Shown: piece after piece, positions 37,801-44,524 of the stretch
Layout: every line of letters begins with the position of its first letter
Position numbering within the stretch: the stretch's first letter is position 1
Origin: Halobacillus litoralis
GTDB taxonomy: Bacteria; Bacillota; Bacilli; Bacillales; Halobacillaceae
Direction of reading: 5' to 3'
DNA length: 64,000 nt
Assembly (NCBI RefSeq): GCF_020171725.1
Contig: NZ_JAIVAJ010000002.1
Location: forward strand, 513,804-577,803
The notes under the pieces: generated by a model
Told to the model about the DNA's origin: nothing
Databases searched by the model: none
What the model saw: the letters and a program-made list of their open reading frames with translations, nothing else
Translations under genes and position numbers: made by a program

Positions 37801-37955
37801 GTAGCTCCAGGGTACACCGTAGAGATTTGAGCAATATTCACATTAATCTCGGGTATCTCCCTTTTGGGGAGCTGTAAATAAGTAAAGATTCCTGTGAAAA
37901 TGAGCAGGGCAATGAAGACCCAGACAATTTTTCTGAAATCCAATAATTTAGACAT
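34887..37955 (-). CDS. RND-family efflux transporter (AcrB/SwrC-like)
   Basis: The 1022-residue protein has the RND layout. It has an N-terminal helix, a large extracytoplasmic loop, six helices including GISFLAVIVIMVLGLPISSA and IGMIIAIGILVDDAIVVND, a second loop and six more helices. The charged residues of the proton relay lie in the GILVDDAIVVND segment. It starts with MSKLLDFRKIVWVFIAL behind AAAGGAGG. No membrane-fusion partner gene is adjacent, as for Gram-positive SwrC, which exports surfactin. The substrate here is unknown. An operator-like palindrome covers its promoter. Confidence 0.92.
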   Translation of the reverse strand: MSKLLDFRKIVWVFIALLIFTGIFTYLQLPKREIPEINVNIAQISTVYPGATPEEVERTITNPLESELLNVVGISEVTSASTTGFGSITATLEGGVDRESVNSKIRQIVSDVSRTYPDEVQDPTVTTDLSTSSVASYHLLAEDREALYDLRNELETWRNSLTSISGVESILVKGLPEQQVTVSLDNEALQENQIAAFPIVSTIQSEIAPGAIGTEQQDGTIYQLILNKYSDIEGLSSLRIGTSPDGDPLTLSDVGSIEVEDLPAQDLISYEDQAALSLTIFAQEGVNISALQEEITANVDDLKEELPEEITVDRFYTQSTIIEEVFNSLVSSLGISFLAVIVIMVLGLPISSAILVALAIPISIMIGLIPLPYIGVDLNQISVIGMIIAIGILVDDAIVVNDNIQRRFQMGDGPLEGTVKGVKEVAKSIITSTLMIIFSFLPLTFLSGTNGEFIRALPSVLIFTIVASTLISLTLIPTVQYARKRRSKKQAKAKEGLLGGWFNGLEKIYADRLLPKTTKRPWVTSIIGLLVCVLLATLAIRIPFEFFPAADRQEVTISVEYPQGTPIEQTEEELQAIQEFLMENEEDITETSVYTGSGLPPIFSSGLTRSGENTGQVLVRIDRDTTSATAFMDEWEAPLREEFENAEIFLETIVSGPPTSPPVQVQIQGPELDTLISEANELQSRLQELETTEITTLNSETQPFLSYNLDRERMAEENIAIDQVTSQIQIANTGIPLGTFDNGVDRLPMKVIVDDGEAEGVNLEQLEVASSSQDGAPGQPPQVFTLDEFISTEESDQLGAIPHLDGERTITLEAYPKEGESNTFNSEANEILDNFESELPEGYTVVESGQTDAQTEFFIEVSKLFVIVLFLIYLTIAVQFNSLLMPLLITGTVFLAVTGAIVGLFISGEPLSFLATLGIVSLSGIVVRNSVILVEFMEQNLERYGSTVEAVIEAGRARVRPIILTSLTSIAALTPIIFTGDVLFRPLAISIVSGLLFSTILTLILVPTFYIIIAKVTGKQKA

Positions 37956-37996
37956 ATAAATCCTCCTTTTTTCTTTCTCAAGTCTAAGCTACATTC

Positions 37997-38025
37997 AGTA
38001 TAATTATTTTTGACACGTGTGTCAT
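37997..38025 (-). promoter_or_regulatory. promoter of the RND pump gene
   Basis: On the reverse strand ATGACA (38025-38020), a 17-base spacer and TATACT (38002-37997) make a good sigma-A promoter 42 bases before the start codon. The palindrome at 38011-38024 overlaps the -35 and spacer. Confidence 0.65.
38011..38024. promoter_or_regulatory. candidate repressor operator upstream of the RND pump
   Basis: TGACAC-GT-GTGTCA is a perfect 6-2-6 inverted repeat placed over the -35 region of the pump promoter. Size and position are those of a TetR- or MarR-type operator. No regulator gene lies nearby, so the binding protein is unknown. Confidence 0.5.
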
Positions 38026-38068
38026 TTATTTTCACTTTTGAATGTGCTGAACGGATTTTTGAAATCGC

Positions 38069-38097
38069 TTTACATATCTCTATAAGTTTTATATAAT
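38069..38097 (+). promoter_or_regulatory. sigma-A promoter of cdd
   Basis: TTTACA (38069-38074), a 17-base spacer and a perfect TATAAT (38092-38097) lie 31 bases before the cdd start codon. Confidence 0.7.
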
Positions 38098-38128
38098 GAT
38101 TTTCCCAATTGAAAGGGAGGGATATGAG

Positions 38129-38530
38129 ATGAACCAGAAACAATTGATAGAAGAAGCAAAGAAAATGACAGAGATGACTTATACGCCATATTCGAAGTTT
38201 CCTGTCGGAGCGGCTTTACTTACGGAAGATGGGAAAGTCTATACCGGCTGTAACATTGAGAATGCTGCATACCCTGTTACGTGCTGTGCAGAACGCGTGG
38301 CGATCTTCAAAGCGATTTCAGAAGGGGACTATAAGTTCTCACAAATTGCTGTCGTAGCGGATACGAAGCGACCAGTACCGCCATGTGGATCCTGTCGTCA
38401 GGTGATGAGTGAGTTTTTCGGACCAGAAACACTGATTCACACATCCAACCTTGAAGGAGAAACAAAGACTCTTACAATGGAAGAACTACTCCCTTATTCC
38501 TTCGCTGCATCCGATTTAAACGAAGGATAA
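38129..38530 (+). CDS. cdd: cytidine deaminase
   Basis: Cdd converts cytidine and deoxycytidine to uridine and deoxyuridine in pyrimidine salvage. The 133-residue protein is the small zinc-binding tetrameric type. The ligands are Cys53 and the PCGSC cysteines 86 and 89, and the catalytic glutamate is Glu55 in CAERVA. The ATG at 38129 follows AAGGGAGGG and gives the normal N-terminus. The in-frame ATG at 38096 overlaps the -10 box and is rejected. Confidence 0.96.
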   Translation: MNQKQLIEEAKKMTEMTYTPYSKFPVGAALLTEDGKVYTGCNIENAAYPVTCCAERVAIFKAISEGDYKFSQIAVVADTKRPVPPCGSCRQVMSEFFGPETLIHTSNLEGETKTLTMEELLPYSFAASDLNEG

Positions 38531-38540
38531 GTTAAAGATC

Positions 38541-38575
38541 CAGCACCTTGGAAAGAAGAGGGTGCTGTTTTTTTA
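38541..38575 (+). terminator. terminator after cdd
   Basis: CAGCACC and GGTGCTG pair around a 13-base loop and are followed by seven T. The rest of the 300-base gap up to 38831 holds a sigma-K-like promoter. I see no convincing gene in it. Confidence 0.7.
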
Positions 38576-38770
38576 TGGATTCGGAGATTGAGTGATGTTA
38601 TGAAACGGAACGTACTCTCGGCCATGTTGGATCAGACATTGAAGTCTATGTTGAATCCCCAACATGACCCTTGATGATTAAGGGGTTGATCGTAATGACT
38701 AGAAAAGCAGAGAGGATTATATTTTATCTTTCCCATCGCAAAAAGCCCGATTATTGATGATATCGCCTAG

Positions 38771-38799
38771 TACAATGTGGGTCCTAGTGACATACGCTG
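38771..38799 (+). promoter_or_regulatory. sigma-K-like promoter of the cotD-like gene
   Basis: TAC (38771-38773), a 17-base spacer and CATACGCTG (38791-38799) fit the mother-cell sigma-K pattern (mAC and CATAnnnTA) with one mismatch. Such control is known for cotD in B. subtilis. Confidence 0.45.
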
Positions 38800-38831
38800 A
38801 TAAAGAATAACCGATAAGGAGTGAACTTCCC

Positions 38832-39299
38832 ATGCACCATCATTCAATGAAAGGCCAAATGGCTCCAAATTGTCAGCGTCGTCCAATTGTCTGCCCGATG
38901 CAGCAATGTGTTATGGAAAATTGTTATGTAGAGAACCAGGATTACATTCACCCAACACACGTCATGGTGAAAAACAACCATTTATTAAATAACTACCACT
39001 ACTTCCCTTATATGATGTCCGAACAAGATTTCTTCCAAACGCAGGACTTTGCGTATCCTCAAGGTTCATCCCCGGACTACGACTGGACACAATTCGCGAA
39101 CCCTCAAGAATTGGAGCAAATGCAAGGACAAATGCCGATGCAGGGTCAGATGCCAATGCAAGGACAAATGCCGATGCAGGGTCAGATGCCAATGCAAGGA
39201 CAAATGCCAATGCAGGGGCAAATGCCGATGCAAGGTCAGATGCCAATGCAGGGACAAATGCCTATGATGCCCATGATGCCCGAAGACGGCATGATGTAA
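38832..39299 (+). CDS. cotD: CotD-like inner spore coat protein with QGQMPM repeats
   Basis: The 155-residue protein begins with a His/Met/Cys-rich segment (MHHHSMKGQMAPNC). It continues with the CotD-like core YIHPTHVMVKNNHLLNNYHY and FPYMMSEQDFF. The C-terminal third is eight copies of the hexapeptide QGQMPM and a Met-rich end. CotD is a coat protein made in the mother cell late in sporulation. Position between recU/yppE and ypsA matches B. subtilis cotD. The repeats are not part of the B. subtilis protein. AAGGAG precedes the ATG. Confidence 0.85.
   Translation: MHHHSMKGQMAPNCQRRPIVCPMQQCVMENCYVENQDYIHPTHVMVKNNHLLNNYHYFPYMMSEQDFFQTQDFAYPQGSSPDYDWTQFANPQELEQMQGQMPMQGQMPMQGQMPMQGQMPMQGQMPMQGQMPMQGQMPMQGQMPMMPMMPEDGMM
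39123..39266 (+). repeat. 18-bp tandem repeat inside the cotD-like gene
   Basis: Eight in-frame 18-base units encode QGQMPM. Units alternate between CAAGGACAAATGCCGATG-like and CAGGGTCAGATGCCAATG-like forms, giving a 36-base higher-order period. The alternation indicates duplication of a unit pair. Confidence 0.9.
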
Positions 39300-39311
39300 G
39301 ATCAGTATATG

Positions 39312-39348
39312 TAGCCACAACAAATCGTTGTGGCTCATTTCTGTTTCC
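39312..39348 (+). terminator. terminator after the cotD-like gene
   Basis: GCCACAAC and GTTGTGGC form an eight-base stem with a short loop and are followed by TCATTTCTGTTT. Confidence 0.65.
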
Positions 39349-39379
39349 TTTACACTTATGGAGTAAGGAAGTGATAGAA

Positions 39380-39946
39380 GTGAGAACCATTGTTGTAACA
39401 GGATACAAACCGATCGAAATGGGAATATTTAAATCGAACGATCCGAAAATAGAGTTTGTGAAGGCTGCATTGAGGAAGAGAATCGTCAACCTAGTAGATG
39501 ATGGTCTGGAGTGGGTGCTCGTGTCCGGGCAAATGGGAGTTGAATTATGGGCTGCACAAGTCGTTCTTGATATGAAGGACGAAGGCTACGAAATCAACCT
39601 AGGTGTCATCCCGCCATTTGAGAACCAGGATGAGCGTTGGCCAGAGGACCTGCAGCTTGCCTATGAGGAAGTCACCATGACAGCTGATTTTTTTCAACCC
39701 ATTTATAATAAGAAGTACGAAGGACCCCATCAATTTAAAGCAAAGGATCAATTTCTTATCGAGCATTCTGACGGCACCCTTATTCTCTTTGACGAAGAAA
39801 CCGATGGAAGTCCCAAGTTTTATTTGAATAAAGTGAAGAAGCATCAGGAACAGCATGATTATCAGGTTCTGTACATAACGCCTATGGATCTTGATGACAT
39901 CGTCGAGGAATTAAGAATGGCTGACCCTGATTACTGGAGTTCCTAG
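39380..39946 (+). CDS. ypsA: YpsA family protein (DUF1273, SLOG superfamily)
   Basis: The 188-residue protein opens with a Rossmann-like TIVVTGYKPIEMGIF. VSGQMGVELWAAQVVLDM and KDQFLIEHSDGTLILFDEE follow, all characteristic of YpsA. The SLOG fold is thought to bind nucleotide-derived ligands. In B. subtilis, YpsA has been linked to cell division when overproduced, which fits its position next to gpsB. The GTG at 39380 is preferred because AAGGAAG lies eight bases before it. A GTG at 39371 overlaps that site. Confidence 0.9.
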   Translation: MRTIVVTGYKPIEMGIFKSNDPKIEFVKAALRKRIVNLVDDGLEWVLVSGQMGVELWAAQVVLDMKDEGYEINLGVIPPFENQDERWPEDLQLAYEEVTMTADFFQPIYNKKYEGPHQFKAKDQFLIEHSDGTLILFDEETDGSPKFYLNKVKKHQEQHDYQVLYITPMDLDDIVEELRMADPDYWSS

Positions 39947-40026
39947 CCTCACCACCAAAATGAAAATTGACAATTCCGTGTTGTTTTGAAAAAATAGAGG
40001 TAATGTGGCAGACAGAGGTGATGAAA

Positions 40027-40335
40027 ATGAGTGAAGGACGTTTTCAACTGACGAGTAAAGATATACTTGAGAAAGACTTCAAAACGTCAATGCGAGGTTA
40101 TAATCAAGAAGAAGTTGATGAGTACTTAGATTTAATCATTCAAGACTATGATCGATTCAGTCAAGAACTAGAACGGTTGCAGCAGGAGAATGACCGTCTG
40201 AGAAAGATGTCCTCAAGGGAAGTGCCCCAGAGGGCCAAACCCCAGAACACGAGTAACCATCAAATGAACTATGATATTTTAAAACGCGTGTCTAATTTAG
40301 AAAAAGCGGTTTTTGGTAAGAAATACGCAGACTGA
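40027..40335 (+). CDS. gpsB: cell-division regulator GpsB
   Basis: GpsB is a DivIVA-like cytoplasmic adaptor that moves class A penicillin-binding proteins between septum and sidewall. A DivIVA-type N-terminal domain (DILEKDFKTSMRGYNQEEVD, about 11-30) leads into a coiled coil (LERLQQENDRLRKM). A linker and the conserved C-terminal helix YDILKRVSNLEKAVFGKKY complete the 102 residues. The start at 40027 follows AGAGGTG with a six-base spacer. Upstream in-frame codons at 39967 and 40021 are poorly placed. Its partner ponA is also in this window. Confidence 0.93.
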   Translation: MSEGRFQLTSKDILEKDFKTSMRGYNQEEVDEYLDLIIQDYDRFSQELERLQQENDRLRKMSSREVPQRAKPQNTSNHQMNYDILKRVSNLEKAVFGKKYAD

Positions 40336-40345
40336 CGAAAATTAC

Positions 40346-40376
40346 TTGTGACAAAACGTCAGACCTCTGCTATAAT
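40346..40376 (+). promoter_or_regulatory. promoter of rnpB
   Basis: A perfect TATAAT at 40371-40376 lies about 25 bases before the RNA start. TGTGAC (40347-40352) with an 18-base spacer, or TTGTGA with 19, is the -35. Confidence 0.6.
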
Positions 40377-40399
40377 GACTGAGTGCGTTATTTGAACGT

Positions 40400-40802
40400 C
40401 AACAGTTGAATACTTGGGTAATCGCTGTATGACTTGATCATGCAGAGGAAAGTCCATGCTCACACAGGCTGAGATGTCTGTAGTGTTCGTGCCTGACGAA
40501 ACCATAAGTCAGGGTAGTGTAAAAGCTAACGGCAGGGAAAATTCCTACGTCCATCTGGATATGGAATGAATACCTTGAAAGTGCCACAGTGACGGAGCCG
40601 GAATAGAAATATTTCGGGTGGAACGAGGTAAACCCCACGAGTGAGCAACCCAAATATAGGTAGGGGCACTCTTCATAGGGAAATGAACCGAAGAAGAGGT
40701 CGTTCATCGGCAGATAGATGATTACCACCGGAGTACGAGGTTGACCACCGCTTGCAGTACGATGGAACAGAACATGGCTTACAAAGTATTCAACGGTCAT
40801 TT
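40400..40802 (+). ncRNA. rnpB: RNase P RNA, Bacillus (B) type
   Basis: This RNA is the catalytic subunit that trims the 5' leaders of pre-tRNAs. Helix P1 is formed by GTTGAATACTT near 40405 and AAGTATTCAAC near 40794. Universally conserved segments are present in order: AGAGGAAAGTCCATGCTC, GTGCCACAGTGACG, GGTAAACCCC, AGATAGATGATTACC and the P4 partner ACAGAACATGGCTTAC. Its place between gpsB and the YpsC-type gene is that of rnpB in B. subtilis. The exact ends are estimated to within a few bases. Confidence 0.95.
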
Positions 40803-40818
40803 ATGATTAAACAAGATC

Positions 40819-40860
40819 ACCCTTCTGAAAAGTCACAACGCTTTTTAGAAGGGTTTTTTA
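40819..40860 (+). terminator. terminator of rnpB
   Basis: ACCCTTCT and AGAAGGGT pair around a 20-base loop and are followed by TTTTTTA. Confidence 0.75.
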
Positions 40861-40898
40861 TTGACTACAGGATTTACATAAAGAAGTGGAGGGGTATC

Positions 40899-42062
40899 AT
40901 GCCAAAAAAAGTTACCTTGATAGCAACGGCTGCGATGGGGCTTGAATCCATCGTAGCTAACGAAGTGAAAGCTCTTGGGTACGAAGATGTTCAGGTGGAA
41001 AACGGACGAGTGCTGTTCACTACTGACGTTTCAGCGATCCCGAGAACGAACCTATGGCTGCGGACGGCCGATCGTGTCAAGCTGTTAGTCGGGCGTTTCA
41101 AAGCGACGAGCTTCGATCAACTGTTTGAAGAGACAAAGGCACTGCCATGGGAGCAGTTCATAGATGAAGACGGAGAATTTCCTGTGGTCGGGAAATCCGT
41201 TAAATCGAAGCTTTACAGTGTGCCGGACTGCCAATCCATCGTAAAAAAGGCGATTGTAGAACGATTGAAGAAGAAGTATGGAATTGCTTCCTGGCTCAAG
41301 GAGACGGGAGCCTTTTACCGTGTAGAAGTTGCCATTCATAAAGATGAGGCTCTTCTGACGATTGATACATCAGGAAGCGGTCTTCACAAAAGAGGCTATC
41401 GTGTCGGTCAGGGGGAAGCGCCATTGAAAGAGACCATGGCAGCAGCCCTTGTGCAGATTACGAATTGGAAGCCTGATGAGCCGTTCGTCGATCCGTTTTG
41501 TGGCTCCGGTACGATTGCGATCGAAGCCGCATTGATCGGTCAGAACATTGCACCTGGTTTCAACAGAGAGTTCGCATCGGAAGGCTGGAGCTTTATCGGA
41601 CAAGAGCTTTGGGACGAAGCATTCCGTGAAGCAGAAGAAAAAGCGGATTATGACCAGCCTTTACAGATCACCGGTTCCGATATCGACCCTCAGTTGATCA
41701 AGATTGCCGAGAACAATGCGCTTGAAGCAGGTCTCGGTGACTTAGTCACGTGGAAGCAGATGCAGGCATCTGATTTGAAGCCGAAAATGGACAATGGCTA
41801 TATCGTCACGAATCCGCCTTACGGAGAGCGTTTGAACGAACGCGACGAAGTAGAGGCGATGTACCGGGACCTCGGCGTGATTATGCGGGACTATCCGTCC
41901 TGGAGTGTCTATGTATTGACCTCACACGAACAATTTGAAAGCTTTTACGGGAAGAAAGCGACGAAGAAACGTAAATTGTTCAATGGATTCATCAAGACCG
42001 ATTACTATCAGTATTTCGGTAAAAAAATCAGATCGAAACCAACGCACAATAAAGGATTTTGA
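40899..42062 (+). CDS. ypsC: rRNA guanine-N2 methyltransferase, YpsC/RlmL family
   Basis: The 387-residue protein has an N-terminal THUMP RNA-binding domain (about 45-155) followed by a Rossmann methyltransferase. The methyltransferase shows DPFCGSGTIAIEAALIG, the acidic GSDIDP loop and the catalytic NPPYGERL (about 305). This fits the RlmL N-terminal-half family that methylates N2 of a guanine in 23S rRNA. The precise target nucleotide here is inferred. GGAGGGG precedes the ATG at 40899. The frame is open back into rnpB, but that part is not coding. Confidence 0.9.
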   Translation: MPKKVTLIATAAMGLESIVANEVKALGYEDVQVENGRVLFTTDVSAIPRTNLWLRTADRVKLLVGRFKATSFDQLFEETKALPWEQFIDEDGEFPVVGKSVKSKLYSVPDCQSIVKKAIVERLKKKYGIASWLKETGAFYRVEVAIHKDEALLTIDTSGSGLHKRGYRVGQGEAPLKETMAAALVQITNWKPDEPFVDPFCGSGTIAIEAALIGQNIAPGFNREFASEGWSFIGQELWDEAFREAEEKADYDQPLQITGSDIDPQLIKIAENNALEAGLGDLVTWKQMQASDLKPKMDNGYIVTNPPYGERLNERDEVEAMYRDLGVIMRDYPSWSVYVLTSHEQFESFYGKKATKKRKLFNGFIKTDYYQYFGKKIRSKPTHNKGF

Positions 42063-42079
42063 TTCAGGGAGGCAGAGAC

Positions 42080-43573
42080 ATGACACAGCAGAAACTTGAT
42101 CAATTTAAAACCCTTCTTAAAGAACAAGCTTCTTACGGGGAAGCGATCGGTCTTATGGGGTGGGACATGCGTACGAAAGCTCCGAAGAAAGGGATGGGCC
42201 ACCGGGCAGAGGTGCTCGGTGTACTTTCTCAAAAAGTGCATGAGATTCAAACGTCCGATGAAATGAAGAGCTGTATCGATGAGTTGAAAGGGAAGGTAGA
42301 AGACCCTGTCATGAAGCGTGCTCTTGAGGAAGCGGAAGAAACATACGAGAAAACGGCAAAGATTCCAGTAGATGAGTATCGTGAATATGTCACGTTACAA
42401 TCCCAAGCTGAATCCATGTGGGAGGAAGCGAAAGACAATGACGACTTTGACAGTTTCCGTCCCTATTTGGAGAAGCTCGTAGAGTATAATCGCAAATTCG
42501 CTGATTACTGGGGTTATGAGAACCACCGCTATGACGCTCTTTTACATAACTTTGAGCCGGGAGTTACGGTTGAAGTACTCGATCAAGTATTCCCGAAAGT
42601 GAGAGAAGCGTTAACAAGTCTTCTTGATAAAATAAAGAATGCGCCGAAACAGCCTGATCCTTCCGTCTTGGAAGGTCACTTCCCGAAAGATAAGCAGGAG
42701 CAGTTCAGCGCAGAAATCCTGAAGCGCATGGGCTATGACTTTCAAGCTGGACGCTTGGATGAAACGGTTCATCCCTTTGCGATTGGTCTCAATACGAATG
42801 ATGTCCGAGTGACGACGAAATACGATGAGACGGATTTCCGTACGGCTATTTTCGGAACAATTCATGAAGGCGGTCACGCGCTTTATGAGCAGAACATCGA
42901 TGAAAATCTTTCCTTCACACCTCTTGCAGATGGAACGTCAATGGGGATCCATGAGTCACAGTCTTTATTCTGGGAAAATTTCATTGCTCGAACAGAAGCG
43001 TTCTGGCAGACACATTACGAGTTGTTTAAATCGTATGCTCCTGACTCCTTTAAAGACCTGCCGCTTGATGACTTTTACCGTGCCATTAACGAAGTGAAAC
43101 CTTCATTCATTCGAATCGAAGCGGATGAGCTGACGTATTGTCTCCATATCATGGTGCGATATGAGCTTGAGAAGGCACTCATCGGAGGAGAAATCGAAGT
43201 CAAGGATCTGCCTCGTCTATGGAATGAGAAAATGAAAGATTATTTAGGGGTAGAACCTGAGACGAATAGGGAAGGCGTCCTGCAGGATATCCACTGGTCC
43301 GGCGGCGCATTCGGATATTTCCCTTCTTATGCTCTCGGCTACATGTATGCCGCTCAATTTTCTAAGAAAATGCAAGAATCAATGGCTGTCGAATCACACA
43401 TTCAAAACGGGGATTTCCAGCCGATCAAAGAATGGTTGACAGAGCATGTCCATCAGTATGGAAAAATGAAGAAACCGCTTGAGATTGTCAATGATGTAAC
43501 GGGTGAAGGGTTGAACCCGGATTACATCGTCGATTACTTGACGGAGAAATATCAAAAAATCTATCAGTTTTAA
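42080..43573 (+). CDS. ypwA: M32 family metallocarboxypeptidase (YpwA-like)
   Basis: The 497-residue enzyme removes C-terminal residues from peptides and uses a metal bound by HEGGH (about 263-267) with a downstream glutamate in HESQSLFWEN. Further family marks are DVRVTTKYDE and SFIRIEADELTYCLHIMVRY. The length equals B. subtilis YpwA. The ATG at 42080 follows AGGGAGG and lies 17 bases after the methyltransferase stop, so the two genes are probably co-transcribed. Confidence 0.93.
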   Translation: MTQQKLDQFKTLLKEQASYGEAIGLMGWDMRTKAPKKGMGHRAEVLGVLSQKVHEIQTSDEMKSCIDELKGKVEDPVMKRALEEAEETYEKTAKIPVDEYREYVTLQSQAESMWEEAKDNDDFDSFRPYLEKLVEYNRKFADYWGYENHRYDALLHNFEPGVTVEVLDQVFPKVREALTSLLDKIKNAPKQPDPSVLEGHFPKDKQEQFSAEILKRMGYDFQAGRLDETVHPFAIGLNTNDVRVTTKYDETDFRTAIFGTIHEGGHALYEQNIDENLSFTPLADGTSMGIHESQSLFWENFIARTEAFWQTHYELFKSYAPDSFKDLPLDDFYRAINEVKPSFIRIEADELTYCLHIMVRYELEKALIGGEIEVKDLPRLWNEKMKDYLGVEPETNREGVLQDIHWSGGAFGYFPSYALGYMYAAQFSKKMQESMAVESHIQNGDFQPIKEWLTEHVHQYGKMKKPLEIVNDVTGEGLNPDYIVDYLTEKYQKIYQF

Positions 43574-43580
43574 GTTGTAT

Positions 43581-43616
43581 GCAAAAAAGCACGGAATCTA
43601 AATTCCGTGCTTTTGC
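43581..43616. terminator. terminator after ypwA, first of two near-identical copies
   Basis: AAAAGCACGGAAT and ATTCCGTGCTTTT form a 13-bp stem around CTAA, flanked by A and T runs. A copy with only its loop changed (TTGA) lies at 43807-43839. Confidence 0.85.
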
Positions 43617-43619
43617 AGG

Positions 43620-43805
43620 ATGTCGAGAAAGTCCTATCGGTTCTTATAAAGTTTGAGAAGCGGTGTTGGCGAACCAACCTGCTTTACGTGGGCTACGCTT
43701 GAGTCTCCTCGTTCCCTTCGGTCACTGTGGGGTCTCATCTGTACTCTGCTCCCACTGTCCTCCACATTTGTACCAGAAGTGTTCTCCAACCTTTTTCAAC
43801 AGACT
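43620..43805. repeat. degenerate intergenic repeat of the type common in Bacillaceae
   Basis: The stretch has no plausible gene. Blocks such as TGCTTTACGTGGGCTACGCT, GAGTCTCCTCGTTCCCTTCG and GTGGGGTCTCATCTGT look like the family of roughly 150-200-base dispersed intergenic elements that I recall from many Bacillaceae genomes. The internal CACTGTGGGGTCTC and the repeated TCCTC blocks fit. I cannot test copy number in this window. No terminal repeats or transposase are present. Confidence 0.5.
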
Positions 43806-43806
43806 G

Positions 43807-43839
43807 AAAAAAGCACGGAATTTGAATTCCGTGCTTTTG
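43807..43839. terminator. terminator after the lipoprotein gene, second near-identical copy
   Basis: This has the same 13-bp stem as the terminator at 43581 with loop TTGA. It is placed nine bases after the reverse-strand lipoprotein stop and has a T run on that strand. Confidence 0.85.
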
Positions 43840-43847
43840 TTGAATCA

Positions 43848-44396
43848 TTATGAAAGTTCTTTTTTCATGTCAGGAGCAAGTAGGCCGACTTCTTCATAAA
43901 GAGCGCCTAATTGATCGTTGAACTGTGTGAACTGTTCTTCAGCCAATGTGAAGTCAGCACTTTCTGGATTTTCCTCCAGAGCTGCTGCGACTTCTTCATA
44001 GTATGCTTGCAAGGAAGCGACAGCCTCTTGAACTTGAGTTGTCACATCTTCAGGAAGCTCAGCTTCGATGCTGTAATCCGCTGCTTTTTTAGCTGCTTCG
44101 TCAGCCGCTGCTTTCGCTTCATCAGCCGCCGTTGTGATGGTTTCTGTATCAGGCTCTTCAGCTGAGATCGCTGCTTCATAATCACTGATCTTTGCTTGTT
44201 GCTCTTTGAATGCATCTTTAATGTTCATTTGTGTTGCTAGAAGCTGTTTCTTTACAGCTGTTTCATCTTGTTTTGTCTCTGTCTCTTCTGATTGTGAAGC
44301 ATTGCCGTTCTCTTCAGATGCTGTTGAATCGCTTCCACATCCGGCAAGGACAAGTGCGCCTGTTAGACCCATGGCGAGTAACCATTTTTTCATCAT
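43848..44396 (-). CDS. secreted lipoprotein of unknown function
   Basis: The 182-residue protein has a lipoprotein signal: a basic start MMKKW, a hydrophobic core LLAMGLTGALV and the lipobox LAGC, so it should be acylated and held on the outer membrane face. An acidic Ser/Glu/Thr linker is followed by an alanine- and glutamate-rich helical domain (DEAKAAADEAAKKAADY, QEAVASLQAYYEEVAAALEE) that probably forms a bundle. I do not recognise a family. AAGGGGG precedes tandem ATG codons at 44396 and 44393, either of which could start it. Confidence 0.85.
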   Translation of the reverse strand: MMKKWLLAMGLTGALVLAGCGSDSTASEENGNASQSEETETKQDETAVKKQLLATQMNIKDAFKEQQAKISDYEAAISAEEPDTETITTAADEAKAAADEAAKKAADYSIEAELPEDVTTQVQEAVASLQAYYEEVAAALEENPESADFTLAEEQFTQFNDQLGALYEEVGLLAPDMKKELS

Positions 44397-44524
44397 TGAA
44401 TCCCCCTTAAGTTTTGCTACCTTCATCATTTTAGTGTAAGCGCATTAGAAAGTAAATTGATTTGGAAAAATTTATAAAATCAAAAATATTCAGTTTAATC
44501 AAACGATTCATAGGAGGAACGATC

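Noticed and set aside
38600..38674. Twenty-four-codon frame before cotD
   Set aside because: There is no convincing RBS, no recognisable product and no supporting promoter directly before it.
39049..39338. Overlapping Cys/Arg-rich and His/Leu-rich frames in the cotD repeat
   Set aside because: They are by-products of the 18-base repeat, which keeps all frames open. Only the QGQMPM frame has an RBS and a coat-protein core.
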